Below are positions 50,518-59,079 of a stretch of DNA of 64,000 nt, in pieces. Under the pieces are notes generated by a model that saw nothing but the letters and a program-made list of their open reading frames with translations, did not search any database and was not told the DNA's origin. Position numbers and translations under genes: made by a program. The stretch is from Streptomyces sp. M41(2017). Its GTDB lineage: Bacteria > Actinomycetota > Actinomycetes > Streptomycetales > Streptomycetaceae. Where the stretch lies: contig NZ_MWFK01000002.1 of the NCBI RefSeq assembly GCF_002078175.1, positions 1,116,001 to 1,180,000 on the forward strand, in the 5' to 3' direction. The number at the start of each line of letters is the position of its first letter. Within the stretch, counting starts at the first letter, position 1.

Positions 50518-50720
50518 TCAGCGGTGGCCGAAGAGGGACATGGCCGGAAGGGCCTTGTCGTCGAAGCCGAACAGGGCCTGGTTCTCCCAGCCGTTGCCGG
50601 AGGCGGGGTCGGCCGGGTCCCAGCCGTTCCCGGCGACCGCCGTCCAGGTGGCCTCCCAGTAGAAGACGCCGAGGCCGCGGCCGTTCGGAACGGCCTCCAC
50701 GATGTGTTCTGGCTCTCGGC
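50518..50720 (-). pseudogene. 3' fragment of a GH53 endo-beta-1,4-galactanase gene
   Basis: The frame ending at 50518 encodes the C-terminus typical of GH53 galactanases: EHIVEAVPNGRGLGVFYWEATW, GNGWENQALFGFDDKALPAMSLFG. Nothing before about 50720 belongs to GH53; the frame instead runs into GH42-type sequence. So the body of the galactanase gene has been deleted and its tail fused to the beta-galactosidase remnant. Confidence 0.65.
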
Positions 50721-51600
50721 TCCGAGGCATGTCGACATGTACCAGGCGTCGCCGGCACCGAGGGTGCGTGACGGTCACGACGGGGTGCCCGGCGGTGAGG
50801 CCGTCCGCGTAGGTCCAAACGGTCTCCGCGCCGCGCGGCATCACGAACTCGGTCCGCAGGTCGCCGGTGAGTTCGGAGCCGTCCGGCCTGGTGACGCGGA
50901 CGCGCTCCCCCTGGAGTAGCGGGGAGAACTCCTCGACCGTCAGGCCCAGTACGTCCCGCAGGGCTCCGGGGCAGGGGCCGTCGTGCACGGCGTCGTGCTC
51001 GTCGACGATGCCGGAGAAGTAGGGACGCGCAGGGTGCCGCCGCTCTCGACGTACCTGCGGACGTTCTCGGCCGCGACCTCGGCCATGAGGTTGAGAGCTG
51101 GGACGGCGACAAGGCGATAGGCCGACAAGTCGCTTTCCGGGTGGGCGAAGTCGACGGTGATGTGTCGGACTCAGCGGGCCTCTTAGAACGTGTCGGCGCG
51201 CTCGCGGGGGTCGTGTTCATCGCTGGGCCGCCACTGGAGGCTCTGCGCCCACCAGCAGTGCCAGTCCCACGGCACGGCCACGTCGGCGACCGTCCGTGTC
51301 TCGGCGACGGGGGCCGTCCGGGATCACGCGCGGTGGTCGACCTGGTCGAAGCCGGTGCGGTGCTGGCCCCAGAAGGCCGTTCCCCAGGCCTCGTCGAGGG
51401 CGTCGACGGTGCCGTGGAGTCCGCGGGCCAGCGACAGAAGTGCGCGGCACAGGCGGCGCAGTAGCAGGCCGAGAAGGGGACGCCGCACTCGTTGGGGACG
51501 TTCCACAGGGGTGCGCGGCGTGGTCGGCGCACCGGGTGGCGAGCCGTGTCGCGATGGAGACGGCGGCGCGGTCGCGTGATCGCTCCATCACGCCGCCGCG
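50721..51600 (-). pseudogene. Decayed GH42 beta-galactosidase gene with several frameshifts
   Basis: GH42 blocks occur in order but in different frames: VSIATRLATRCADHAA, then PLWNVPNECGVPFSACYCAACAAHF, then GTVDALDEAWGTAFWGQH, then VADVAVPWDWHCWWAQSLQW, then SAYRLVAVPALNLMAEVAAENVRRYVESGGTL, then ALRDVLGLTVEEFSPLLQGERVRV. The start of the gene is missing. At least four frame changes and some deletions make it non-functional. About 250 bases to its right (51601-51857) hold only a C8 run and the VOC promoter. Confidence 0.75.
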
Positions 51601-51857
51601 CGCGAGACACGTGCTTGACCTGGCCAACCCGCCGGCCGTGCGCCCCAAGCCCGCCACGACTGATTCACGTACCCCCCCCGGCAGTCGGTGGAGGGGGAGG
51701 CACGACAGCCCGCCGCACCGGTGTCCTTTCTCCCGGGCGGCGGTACCGGTCAGGATTCGAGAAGCCGTCGGCCGGTCCCCCGGCCTAGCGTGGAGGGACC
51801 GCCGGAACAGCCGACGGGACCGGCCGACCCGGCCGCCACGCACACGGAGGACTCGCC

Positions 51858-52208
51858 ATGACCGCCGGACTCAAGACCGTCATCTACCCCGTCAAGGACA
51901 TCGCGAAGGCGAAGGCGCTCTTCACCGCGCTGCTCGGGGTGGAGCCGTACGTGGACGAGCCGTACTACGTCGGATTCAAGGACGCCGGCCAGGACGTCGG
52001 CCTGGACCCGAGCGGTCACTCCAAGGGGATGACCGGGCCGGTGCCGTACTGGCACGTCGACGACATCAAGAAGACGCTGTCGGACCTGCTCTCGGCCGGT
52101 GCCGAGACGCTCCAGGACGTCCAGGACGTGGGCGGCGGCCGGCTCATCGCGTCGGTCAAGGACGCGGAGGGCAACCAGGTCGGGCTGATCCAGGACACCG
52201 CCGCGTAG
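51858..52208 (+). CDS. VOC-family (glyoxalase/bleomycin-resistance fold) protein
   Basis: 116 residues: TVIYPVKDIAKAKALFTALLGVEPYVDEPYYVGFK and the second half VPYWHVDDIKKTLSDLLSAGAETLQD, IASVKDAEGNQVGLIQD. This is the two-module VOC fold. Metal ligands are only partly present, so it may be a binding protein. GGAGGA precedes the ATG. It lies upstream of a MarR gene on the same strand, 144 bases apart. Confidence 0.9.
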   Translation: MTAGLKTVIYPVKDIAKAKALFTALLGVEPYVDEPYYVGFKDAGQDVGLDPSGHSKGMTGPVPYWHVDDIKKTLSDLLSAGAETLQDVQDVGGGRLIASVKDAEGNQVGLIQDTAA

Positions 52209-52300
52209 CCACCGCCGTGCGGGCCCGGGGCGTGCGAACCGCACCCCGGGCTCGCGGCCGACGGCGCACGGGTCCGGAGCCACGGGCGAACTGGATGCGA

Positions 52301-52352
52301 ATGCACTAGTTGCACAGTCAATGAATGGCCCGATCTCCAGTACCATTCGGTT
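52301..52352 (+). promoter_or_regulatory. Operator half-site and leaderless promoter of the MarR gene
   Basis: ACTAGTTGCACA at 52305-52316 is identical to 12 bases of the palindrome at 21399-21422; the left half here is degraded (ATGC for GTGCA). TACCAT (52341-52346) stands six bases before the ATG at 52353, so the message looks leaderless. Confidence 0.6.
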
Positions 52353-52745
52353 ATGGCAACGCAGACGCCCGATGCCCGGCTGGAGGACCAGTGGCGGGAC
52401 ATCCTCTCGGTGCACGCGCGCACGATGTGCGAGATCGACCGCGCCCTGCACCCGCACGGCCTCGGAGCCAGTGACTTCGAGGTCCTGGACATCCTCGCCT
52501 CGGGCGCCGTGTCGGAGCCCGGCGAGCACTGCCGGGTACAGAACATCGCGGGGCGGGTCCATCTCAGCCAGAGCGCGCTGTCGCGGCTCATCGGACGTCT
52601 GGAGAAGGACGGCCTGGTCGAGCGCACCGTCTGCGAGGAGGACCGCCGCGGGGTCTGGGTCGCCCTCACCGGGAAGGGCCGTGCCCTGCACGCCGAGGTG
52701 CTCCCCCTGCAGCGGTCCGTGCTCGCCCGCATGCTGCGGGACTGA
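52353..52745 (+). CDS. MarR-family transcriptional regulator
   Basis: 130-residue MarR protein: SDFEVLDILASGAVSEPGEHCRVQNIAGRVHLSQSALSRLIGRLEKDGLVERTVCEEDRRGVWVALT covers the winged helix. No Shine-Dalgarno is visible, but a -10 box lies six bases upstream, as in leaderless genes. Its operator half-site matches that of the dienoyl-CoA reductase promoter 31 kb away, so it may be the regulator of that gene. The N- and C-terminal dimer helices are present. Confidence 0.92.
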   Translation: MATQTPDARLEDQWRDILSVHARTMCEIDRALHPHGLGASDFEVLDILASGAVSEPGEHCRVQNIAGRVHLSQSALSRLIGRLEKDGLVERTVCEEDRRGVWVALTGKGRALHAEVLPLQRSVLARMLRD

Positions 52746-52791
52746 CCCGCTCCACCCCGATGCCGCCGGGTGGCCGCGGGCATCCCGGCGT

Positions 52792-53214
52792 TCAGCCGAG
52801 CGGGCGGGCCAGCAGCGTGCGGACGCCCTCCGAGCTGAGGGTCAGACCGTGCGGCGAGCTGGCGTCGATGGTCAGGGCGAGATCGCCCGTCGGCCACTGC
52901 GAGGCGAGGGCGCCGAGCGGCACGAGACGGTAGCGGGAGACCGACGGAAGCAGCTCGGCCATCTCCAGTTCGGAGGTGAAGACCGGCACCACCTGTTCGC
53001 CGCCCGGCTGGTCCAGGACGGGCAGCGCGACGGCCGTCGGGTCGGCGACGTCCGCGTCCGTGACGTCGTCCGGGACGGGGACCAGCACGTCACTGCCGGC
53101 GAGCGTGTTCAGCGCCGCGGTGTCCTGGGTGTTCTCGGCGAGCGTGTTCAGGGCCTCCTGGGCGGGGGTCGCCTCGGCCGCGGTGGGGTGGTGGTTGTTC
53201 TGCGGGGTGTCCAT
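52792..53214 (-). CDS. SseB-family protein
   Basis: 140 residues. PTAVALPVLDQPGGEQVVPVFTSELEMAELLP and LASQWPTGDLALTIDASSPHGLTLSSEGV match the SseB N-terminal domain found in many actinobacterial proteins of unknown role (often linked to secretion or immunity loci). GAGGGATC precedes ATG 53214. No neighbour suggests a function. Confidence 0.85.
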   Translation of the reverse strand: MDTPQNNHHPTAAEATPAQEALNTLAENTQDTAALNTLAGSDVLVPVPDDVTDADVADPTAVALPVLDQPGGEQVVPVFTSELEMAELLPSVSRYRLVPLGALASQWPTGDLALTIDASSPHGLTLSSEGVRTLLARPLG

Positions 53215-53442
53215 GGAAGATCCCTCGTTCGTGGTCGGTGGGTGGCCACCCGGGCGGTTCGCGGTCTTCCCGGGTGCAACGACCGTCGCGTACCCATCGC
53301 ACACCACGCCATTCATCCTGGCCCCGCCCCATCCGGAATCGGGTGCGCCGATCAGGCCGGTCACGTGGTCGCCCCGGGCGTCCGACACCCGGGGTGACCA
53401 CGGCCGCGGCCCCTCGGACCGTCCACCGGTCCGGAGTGCCGG

Positions 53443-56412
53443 CTACTTCAGATAGGGCCCGTCGGCGCCGATCCTGCCGGGACCGTTCAGGACGTACACC
53501 CGCAGGTTCCCCTTGCCGGGCGCCGCCACGGACAGGGTGCCGCCGGAGACGGTCTTCACGTCCCCGGTGACGGCGTCCGTGTACGTGCCGTTCGGTATAC
53601 CGGTGTAGGTGGCCCCGCCGGTGACCGTGACCAGGGCGAAGCTGTCGGTCGAGCCGCTGGTGTAGCGGCGCTTGAAGGCCATCGATCCGGTGATCCCGTC
53701 GGTGGAGTACTGACCCGACTGGAGGGCCGGGATCGCCCGGCGGATCCGGTTGAGCCGCTGGAGGTGCTTGACCAGCGGCTGGGCGAGCGTGGTGGCGACC
53801 TCACCGCTCGCGGAGGCGACCGTCCCGAAGTCGGAGGCCGTCACACCGCCCGCGAGGTGGTCCCCGTAGTAGGCGCGTCCGGTGCCGGCCAGCGGGCAGG
53901 TCGGCCCGCAGTCGATCTGTTTGCCCTTCTGGAACTCGATCTCCGATCCGTAGTACAGCGTGGGGATGCCCCGGAAGGTCCACATCAGGGCCATGTTCTC
54001 CGCCCAGGCGTCGGTGCCGCCGCTGTAGCGGGTGCTCGACTTGTTCGGCCCGTAGTCGTGGCTGTCGACGTACACGACGTTGTACGTGGCGTCGTTGACG
54101 GAGTCGTCGGAGTCCCTGCCGTTGTTGTAGGCGTTCTGCGCGTCACCGAAGTTCATGTGCATGCGCATGTCGATGATGTTCATCCCGGAGAACTGGCTGC
54201 GGTCCGGGGTGTGGTAACTGTTCCCGTTCAGAAAGGCGTTGGCGGAGGCCGGCTGGTTCCCGGTGCCGAGCTGCTCCTCGTAGTCGTACTGCTCGATCGC
54301 CGCCTTCTCGTCGTCGGCGCTGTACTCCTTGCGTTCCTTCCAGGTGAAGAACTGCGCGGAGTGGTTCACCGAGCCGCGGTTCCACTTGTCGTTGACGAAG
54401 GCGCCCACCTCACCGAAGACGAAGAAGTTCTTCGCCGCGTCCGCGCCGAACCGCTGGGTGACCCGGTCGTGGATGGCCGGGAGGAAGCGGCGGTTCCAGG
54501 TGACGCGCGGAATGTGGACGGCCGTGTCGACGCGGAATCCGTCGACGCCCATGTCGATGTACTTGTCGTAGGCGCCGATCAGATAGTTCTGGACGGTGGC
54601 GTTCTCGGTGTCGAAGTCGGCGAGGTCCTCGTGCAGCCAGCACGAACGGGAGTCCTCTCCCTCCCAGTTGCCGATCCAGCACTGGTGGTAGTACGCCTTG
54701 GGGAACATGCCCGACGTGGGGCTCGGCCACTGGCAGTTGTAGAGCGTGTACCCCTCGGGGCTCTTGCCTCCCGTGGGTTTGCCCCAGTTGAGGCAGGTGT
54801 TGCCGGAGGGCTCGGCGGTCGACCACAGGTCGCCGTTGTAGTACGACTTCCCGGACTTGGGCTCGACGGTCAGGCCGTCGTAGTCGAATCCCGCGTTCTT
54901 CTCGTCGTAGTACCAGCTCCACTGCGTGTCGCGCACGCCGTAGACGGTCGGCGTGAAGAGGCCCTTGGCACCCCAGCGCGAGCTGTGGTTGTAGACCACG
55001 TCCTGGTAGATCTTCATGCCCTTGGCGTGGGCCGCGTTGATCAGGTCCTGGTAGGAGGCGCCGGCCGACTCCAGGCGGGGATCGACCGTGTAGAAGTCGT
55101 AGCCGTGATAGCCGTGGTAGTCGTAGTCCGAGCGGTTGAGCACGACCGGCGTGATCCAGACGGCGGAGAAGCCGAGCGCCTTGATGTAGTCGAGTTTGTC
55201 GACGAGGCCCTTGAAGTCGCCGCGGAACATGGGGTCGTTGTTCGCCGCGTTGCCCGACTTGACGTCCTGGCTGCCGCCGCGGTCGTTGGACGTGTCGCCG
55301 TCGTAGAAGCGGGCCGTGAGGACGAAGTAGATCGGGTCCTTGCGCGGGTCGGTGCCGAGCGGGGTTCCCGCGGCCGGCGCGGGAGCCTTCTCACCCGTCG
55401 TGACGGGGGCCGCGGAGGAGGCGGGCGAGGTGTTCCCGGCGGCGTCGACGGCCTTCACCGTGTAGGTGTAGGTGGTCTTCTCCGCCAGTCCCGTGTCGGA
55501 CCAGACCGTCGAGCCGACGTCGGTGACGACGGTTCCCTCGGTGCCGCCGGTCCGTGTGAGCTGGTACTTCGTCACGGCGGTGTCGTCGCTGGCGGGCTTC
55601 CAGCTCACCACGACCGAGGTGCCGGTGGCGCTCGCCGTGACCCCGGTGGGCGTGGTCGGTGCCTGGGTGTCGGGCGCCTGGGCCGCGCACGGGTCGGCGG
55701 CTCCGGCCGTGACGGTCCGGTCCTTCACCGTCGTCGTGCCCGAACCGAGCGCGTAGTCGGCGCCGTTGTTGTTGTCCCAGACGCCGTTGCCGTTGTTGAA
55801 GGCCGCCTTGAGCGTGGTGGCCGGGCCGAGGTCGACGGTCCTCTTCCACCAGCCGGTGCAGGCCGACTCCATGCCGACGCCGGGGACGGTGGTCCAGGAA
55901 CCGCCGGTGGGCGCGTAGTGGAGGTTGGCCGTGCTCCAACCGGACGTGGCGGTCGAGTAGTAGACCGTGGCCCGGTTGCCGGTGCCGGTCCCGGTGTCGG
56001 CGCACGGATCGCTGTGGGCGACCACGCCGTCCTTGACGGTGACGGTCCCGGTGCCCAGCGCGAAGTTGGTGCCGCCGTTGTTGTCCCAGGTCCCGCTTCC
56101 GTCGGTGAAGGTGGCCCGCAGCCCGGCGGCCGAGCCGAGGTCGACGGTCTCCTTCACCCAGTCGGTGCAGGCCGTCTCCATCCGGACGCCGGGCACGGTG
56201 GTCCACGAGCCGCCGTCGGGGGCGTAGTGCAGATAGGTGGCGGACCAGTTCTTGGTCTTCGTGTAGTAGAAGACCGTCGTCGTGGCCGAGGCCGCGGACG
56301 TCCCCTCCAGGGGGGTGGAGTCCGCGTTCGGTGTGGCGGTCGCGAAGATCCCGGTCACGGCGGCGAGCGCCACCAGGGGTCGCAGCAGGCGGTGTCGGTG
56401 TCCGCGTCTCAT
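53443..56412 (-). CDS. Secreted alpha-amylase with two CBM25-like modules and FN3
   Basis: 989 residues. Signal peptide 1-30; two CBM25-like starch-binding modules (about 44-128 and 147-231, each with LHYAPxGGSWTTVPG and the WDNNxG loop); a fibronectin III linker (251-341); GH13 catalytic domain (355-880); C-terminal beta domain (890-989). GH13 residues: DVVYNH (471-476), nucleophile Asp629 in GFRVDT, acid/base Glu668 in VFGEVG, Asp786 in DSHD. GGAGA precedes ATG 56412. It cuts starch and glycogen outside the cell and probably supplies maltodextrin. Confidence 0.95.
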   Translation of the reverse strand: MRRGHRHRLLRPLVALAAVTGIFATATPNADSTPLEGTSAASATTTVFYYTKTKNWSATYLHYAPDGGSWTTVPGVRMETACTDWVKETVDLGSAAGLRATFTDGSGTWDNNGGTNFALGTGTVTVKDGVVAHSDPCADTGTGTGNRATVYYSTATSGWSTANLHYAPTGGSWTTVPGVGMESACTGWWKRTVDLGPATTLKAAFNNGNGVWDNNNGADYALGSGTTTVKDRTVTAGAADPCAAQAPDTQAPTTPTGVTASATGTSVVVSWKPASDDTAVTKYQLTRTGGTEGTVVTDVGSTVWSDTGLAEKTTYTYTVKAVDAAGNTSPASSAAPVTTGEKAPAPAAGTPLGTDPRKDPIYFVLTARFYDGDTSNDRGGSQDVKSGNAANNDPMFRGDFKGLVDKLDYIKALGFSAVWITPVVLNRSDYDYHGYHGYDFYTVDPRLESAGASYQDLINAAHAKGMKIYQDVVYNHSSRWGAKGLFTPTVYGVRDTQWSWYYDEKNAGFDYDGLTVEPKSGKSYYNGDLWSTAEPSGNTCLNWGKPTGGKSPEGYTLYNCQWPSPTSGMFPKAYYHQCWIGNWEGEDSRSCWLHEDLADFDTENATVQNYLIGAYDKYIDMGVDGFRVDTAVHIPRVTWNRRFLPAIHDRVTQRFGADAAKNFFVFGEVGAFVNDKWNRGSVNHSAQFFTWKERKEYSADDEKAAIEQYDYEEQLGTGNQPASANAFLNGNSYHTPDRSQFSGMNIIDMRMHMNFGDAQNAYNNGRDSDDSVNDATYNVVYVDSHDYGPNKSSTRYSGGTDAWAENMALMWTFRGIPTLYYGSEIEFQKGKQIDCGPTCPLAGTGRAYYGDHLAGGVTASDFGTVASASGEVATTLAQPLVKHLQRLNRIRRAIPALQSGQYSTDGITGSMAFKRRYTSGSTDSFALVTVTGGATYTGIPNGTYTDAVTGDVKTVSGGTLSVAAPGKGNLRVYVLNGPGRIGADGPYLK

Positions 56413-56447
56413 GGGGCGGTCTCCAATGCGGGCCGGGGGGCGGGGAG

Positions 56448-56458
56448 TTGCATTGCAA
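56448..56458. promoter_or_regulatory. Palindrome TTGCA-T-TGCAA in the amylase leader
   Basis: A perfect 11-base palindrome 36 bases before the amylase start, with another TTGC near 56468-56472 on the minus strand. Streptomyces amylase genes are controlled by LacI-type MalR/Reg1 at sites built on TTGCAA; this is a likely one. Confidence 0.5.
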
Positions 56459-56608
56459 GAACAACCGGCAATTTCCTGAAAGGCTTTGCGGGCGGAAGCT
56501 ACAGGGACATGACAGAGACGTAAAGACATCGCACAGCGTCCGGAACGCGGGGTGAAAACGGACCAGCGATGGTGACCGAGACCCACGCGCCCGCCGGGGC
56601 GCCGCGCC

Positions 56609-56621
56609 TAGCGTGTGCGCA
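56609..56621 (+). promoter_or_regulatory. -10 box of a likely leaderless promoter (GH29 gene)
   Basis: TAGCGT (56609-56614) is followed by six bases and then ATG 56621. No Shine-Dalgarno is seen before this ATG or the GTG at 56615. Confidence 0.5.
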
Positions 56622-57886
56622 TGCCGATGCAACCCTGGTTCACCGACGCCAAGCTGGGCATCTTCCTCCACTACGGGATCTACGCCGTGGACGGCGTGGC
56701 CGAGTCCTGGTCCTTCTACACGGGCGAGGTCACCCACGAGCGGTACATGAAACAGCTCGACGGCTTCACCGCTTCGCACTACGACCCGCGGGCCTGGGCC
56801 GACCTCTTCGCCCGCGCCGGCGCCCGCTACGCCGTGCTCACCGCCCGGCACCACGACGGCGTCGCCCTGTGGGACACCGCCCACCACCACCTGGACGTCG
56901 CGCGGGACACCCCGGCCGGACGTGACCTGATCGGCGGTTTCGCGGACGCCCTGCGCGCCCGCGACCTCAAGGTGGGCCTCTACTACTCGCACTCCGACTG
57001 GAACCACCCCGACTACCCGAGCCTGCGGCCCGTACAGCCGGGAGACGTGCCGCCCAGCCGGTTCTCGCACGCCGAACCCGGTGCGGAGGACCCGGCGGCC
57101 TGGGAGCGCTACCTGGCGTACCGCGACGGCCAGGTCGGCGAACTCGTCGACCGCTTCCGCCCCGACCTGCTGTGGTTCGACGGTGAGTGGGAGCGCACCG
57201 AGGAGCAGTGGCGGATGCGCGAGCTCGCCGACCTGATCCTCGCGGGCAACCCGGACACCGTCCTCAACGCCCGGATGCTCAGCCACGGCGACTACGCCAC
57301 TCCGGAACAGGGGGTCCCGCTCCGGGCGCCCGACGGACCGTGGGAGCTGTGCCTGACCGTCAACGGCTCCTGGGGACACCGGCCGGACGACCGCGACTTC
57401 AAGTCCGTCGGCCAGTTGGTGCGGTACTTCACGGAGACGATCGGCCTGGGCGGCAACCTGCTGCTCGCCGTCGGCCCCCGCGAGGACGGGACGATCCCCG
57501 CGGAGCAGACCGAGCGTCTGGAAGGGCTCGGCGCGTGGATCGCGCGGCACGCCGAGGCCGTGTACGGCACCGTCGCCGGACTGCCCGCCGGGCACCACTA
57601 CGGTCCGAGCACCCTCTCCGCCGACCGCCGCACCCTGTACCTGGTGTGTTTCGACGCGCCCCGGGAGGCGGTGTCGGTCCGCGGCCTGCGGAACGCGGTG
57701 CGCCGGGTGACCGTCCTCGGCACCGGAGGCGAGCTCCGCCATCGCGTGACCGGTGGCCTGCACGCGGTTCCCGGTGTGACCTGGATCGACGCTCCCGCCG
57801 CGGAGGACCTGGACGCCCACGCGACGGTGCTGGCCGTCGAGTTGGACGGCGAGCTGGACCTCTACCGGGGCTCGGGACGCGACTGA
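56621..57886 (+). CDS. GH29 alpha-L-fucosidase, cytoplasmic
   Basis: 421 residues of family GH29: QPWFTDAKLGIFLHYGIYAVDGVAESWSFY, YAVLTARHHDGVALWDT, YYSHSDWNHPDY and the nucleophile Asp in PDLLWFDGEWER. A short C-terminal beta domain follows (GTVAGLPAGHHYGPSTLSADRRTLYLVCFD). There is no signal peptide, so it acts on imported fuco-oligosaccharides. It is divergent from the amylase gene, whose start is 208 bases away. ATG 56621 is preferred for the leaderless promoter; GTG 56615 is possible. Confidence 0.9.
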   Translation: MPMQPWFTDAKLGIFLHYGIYAVDGVAESWSFYTGEVTHERYMKQLDGFTASHYDPRAWADLFARAGARYAVLTARHHDGVALWDTAHHHLDVARDTPAGRDLIGGFADALRARDLKVGLYYSHSDWNHPDYPSLRPVQPGDVPPSRFSHAEPGAEDPAAWERYLAYRDGQVGELVDRFRPDLLWFDGEWERTEEQWRMRELADLILAGNPDTVLNARMLSHGDYATPEQGVPLRAPDGPWELCLTVNGSWGHRPDDRDFKSVGQLVRYFTETIGLGGNLLLAVGPREDGTIPAEQTERLEGLGAWIARHAEAVYGTVAGLPAGHHYGPSTLSADRRTLYLVCFDAPREAVSVRGLRNAVRRVTVLGTGGELRHRVTGGLHAVPGVTWIDAPAAEDLDAHATVLAVELDGELDLYRGSGRD

Positions 57887-58059
57887 CGGCGGGGAGGCGT
57901 AGGGGCCGCGGCGTCCCGGCGCCTCACCGCAAGGTCAAGATTTCCCCTGGTGCGGGCCATGTCGGCGGCCCCGGTGAGACGCTCGGACCGGACCGGCGTA
58001 TTCACGATGGAGGGGCGAGCGCAGCCGGCGGGCCCCTCCCGACCGGAGGTAGCGCACGC

Positions 58060-59079
58060 GTGACCATCACCCGACCGGCCCCGCCGCCGGTGCATCCGCA
58101 CGACGACCCGGAGCAGTCGCCCCGGCAGGGCTGGCACGTCAGTTCTCCCCTGGCCCTGACCATGCTCCTGCTGCTGGTCGTGGCGGCGCAGGGACCGGTC
58201 CGGCGGGCGCTGTCCGCGCCGGTCATGCAGAGCTGGATGACGGTGTTCGTCGCCGTGGTCGTCCAGGCGCTCCCGTTCCTGGTCCTCGGCGTGCTGCTGT
58301 CGGCGGTCATCGCGGTGTTCGTCCCGCCGTCGTTCTTCGCCCGGGCACTGCCGAAGCGTCCGGCGCTCGCGGTCCCGGTCGCCGGGCTGGCCGGGGCAGT
58401 GCTGCCGGGCTGCGAGTGCGCCTCCGTCCCGGTGGCCGGCGCGCTGGTGCGGCGCGGGGTCACCCCGGCGGCGGCTCTCGCGTTCCTGCTGTCCGCGCCG
58501 GCGATCAACCCGATCGTCCTGACGGCCACCGCCGTCGCCTTCCCCCGCGACCCGCGGATGGTCCTCGCCCGCTTCGTGGCCAGTCTCCTCGTGGCGTGCG
58601 CCATGGGCTGGCTGTGGCAGCGGCTCGGTCGCGCCGACTGGTTGCGGCCCCCGGAGCGGCCCGCGCACGAAGGCCTCGGCAGAGGAGCCGCGTTCTGGGG
58701 GTCGGTCCGGCACGACGTGATGCACGCGGGCGGCTTCCTCGTGCTCGGCGCGATGGCCGCCGCCACACTCAAGTCCGTCGTCCCGGCGAGCTGGCTGCAC
58801 GCCGCGGCCGGGAATCCTGTGGTGTCGGTGCTCGCCCTCGCGGTGCTGGCCGTCCTCCTGTCGATCTGCTCGGAGGCCGACGCCTTCGTGGTGGCCTCCC
58901 TGACGCAGTTCTCCTTCACCGCCAAGCTGGCGTTCCTCGTGGTCGGGCCGATGATCGACCTGAAGCTGTTCGCGATGCAGGTGGGCACCTTCGGACGCGG
59001 CTTCGCGACCCGGTTCGCGCCCACCACCTTCGCCCTCGCGATCCTCGTGTCCGTACTGGTCGGGGCGGTGCTGCTGTGA
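58060..59079 (+). CDS. YraQ/DUF318-family permease
   Basis: 339 residues with eight to ten transmembrane helices. The motif LPGCECASVPVAGALVRRGVTPAAALAFLLSAPAINPIVL is the family signature (paired Cys in a membrane loop), and SICSEADAFVVASLTQFSF occurs in the second half. GGAGG precedes GTG 58060. It is co-transcribed with the TIGR03943 protein. Both families are linked to metal or metalloid handling, but no substrate is proven. Confidence 0.9.
   Translation: MTITRPAPPPVHPHDDPEQSPRQGWHVSSPLALTMLLLLVVAAQGPVRRALSAPVMQSWMTVFVAVVVQALPFLVLGVLLSAVIAVFVPPSFFARALPKRPALAVPVAGLAGAVLPGCECASVPVAGALVRRGVTPAAALAFLLSAPAINPIVLTATAVAFPRDPRMVLARFVASLLVACAMGWLWQRLGRADWLRPPERPAHEGLGRGAAFWGSVRHDVMHAGGFLVLGAMAAATLKSVVPASWLHAAAGNPVVSVLALAVLAVLLSICSEADAFVVASLTQFSFTAKLAFLVVGPMIDLKLFAMQVGTFGRGFATRFAPTTFALAILVSVLVGAVLL

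Noticed and set aside
51671..51680. Run of eight C residues after the pseudogene region
   Set aside because: A homopolymer in non-coding decayed sequence. It has no coding consequence and might be a sequencing artefact.
53764..56523. Plus-strand open frame of 919 codons
   Set aside because: Exact antisense shadow of the alpha-amylase gene, with Val/Gly/Arg-rich sequence and no family motif.
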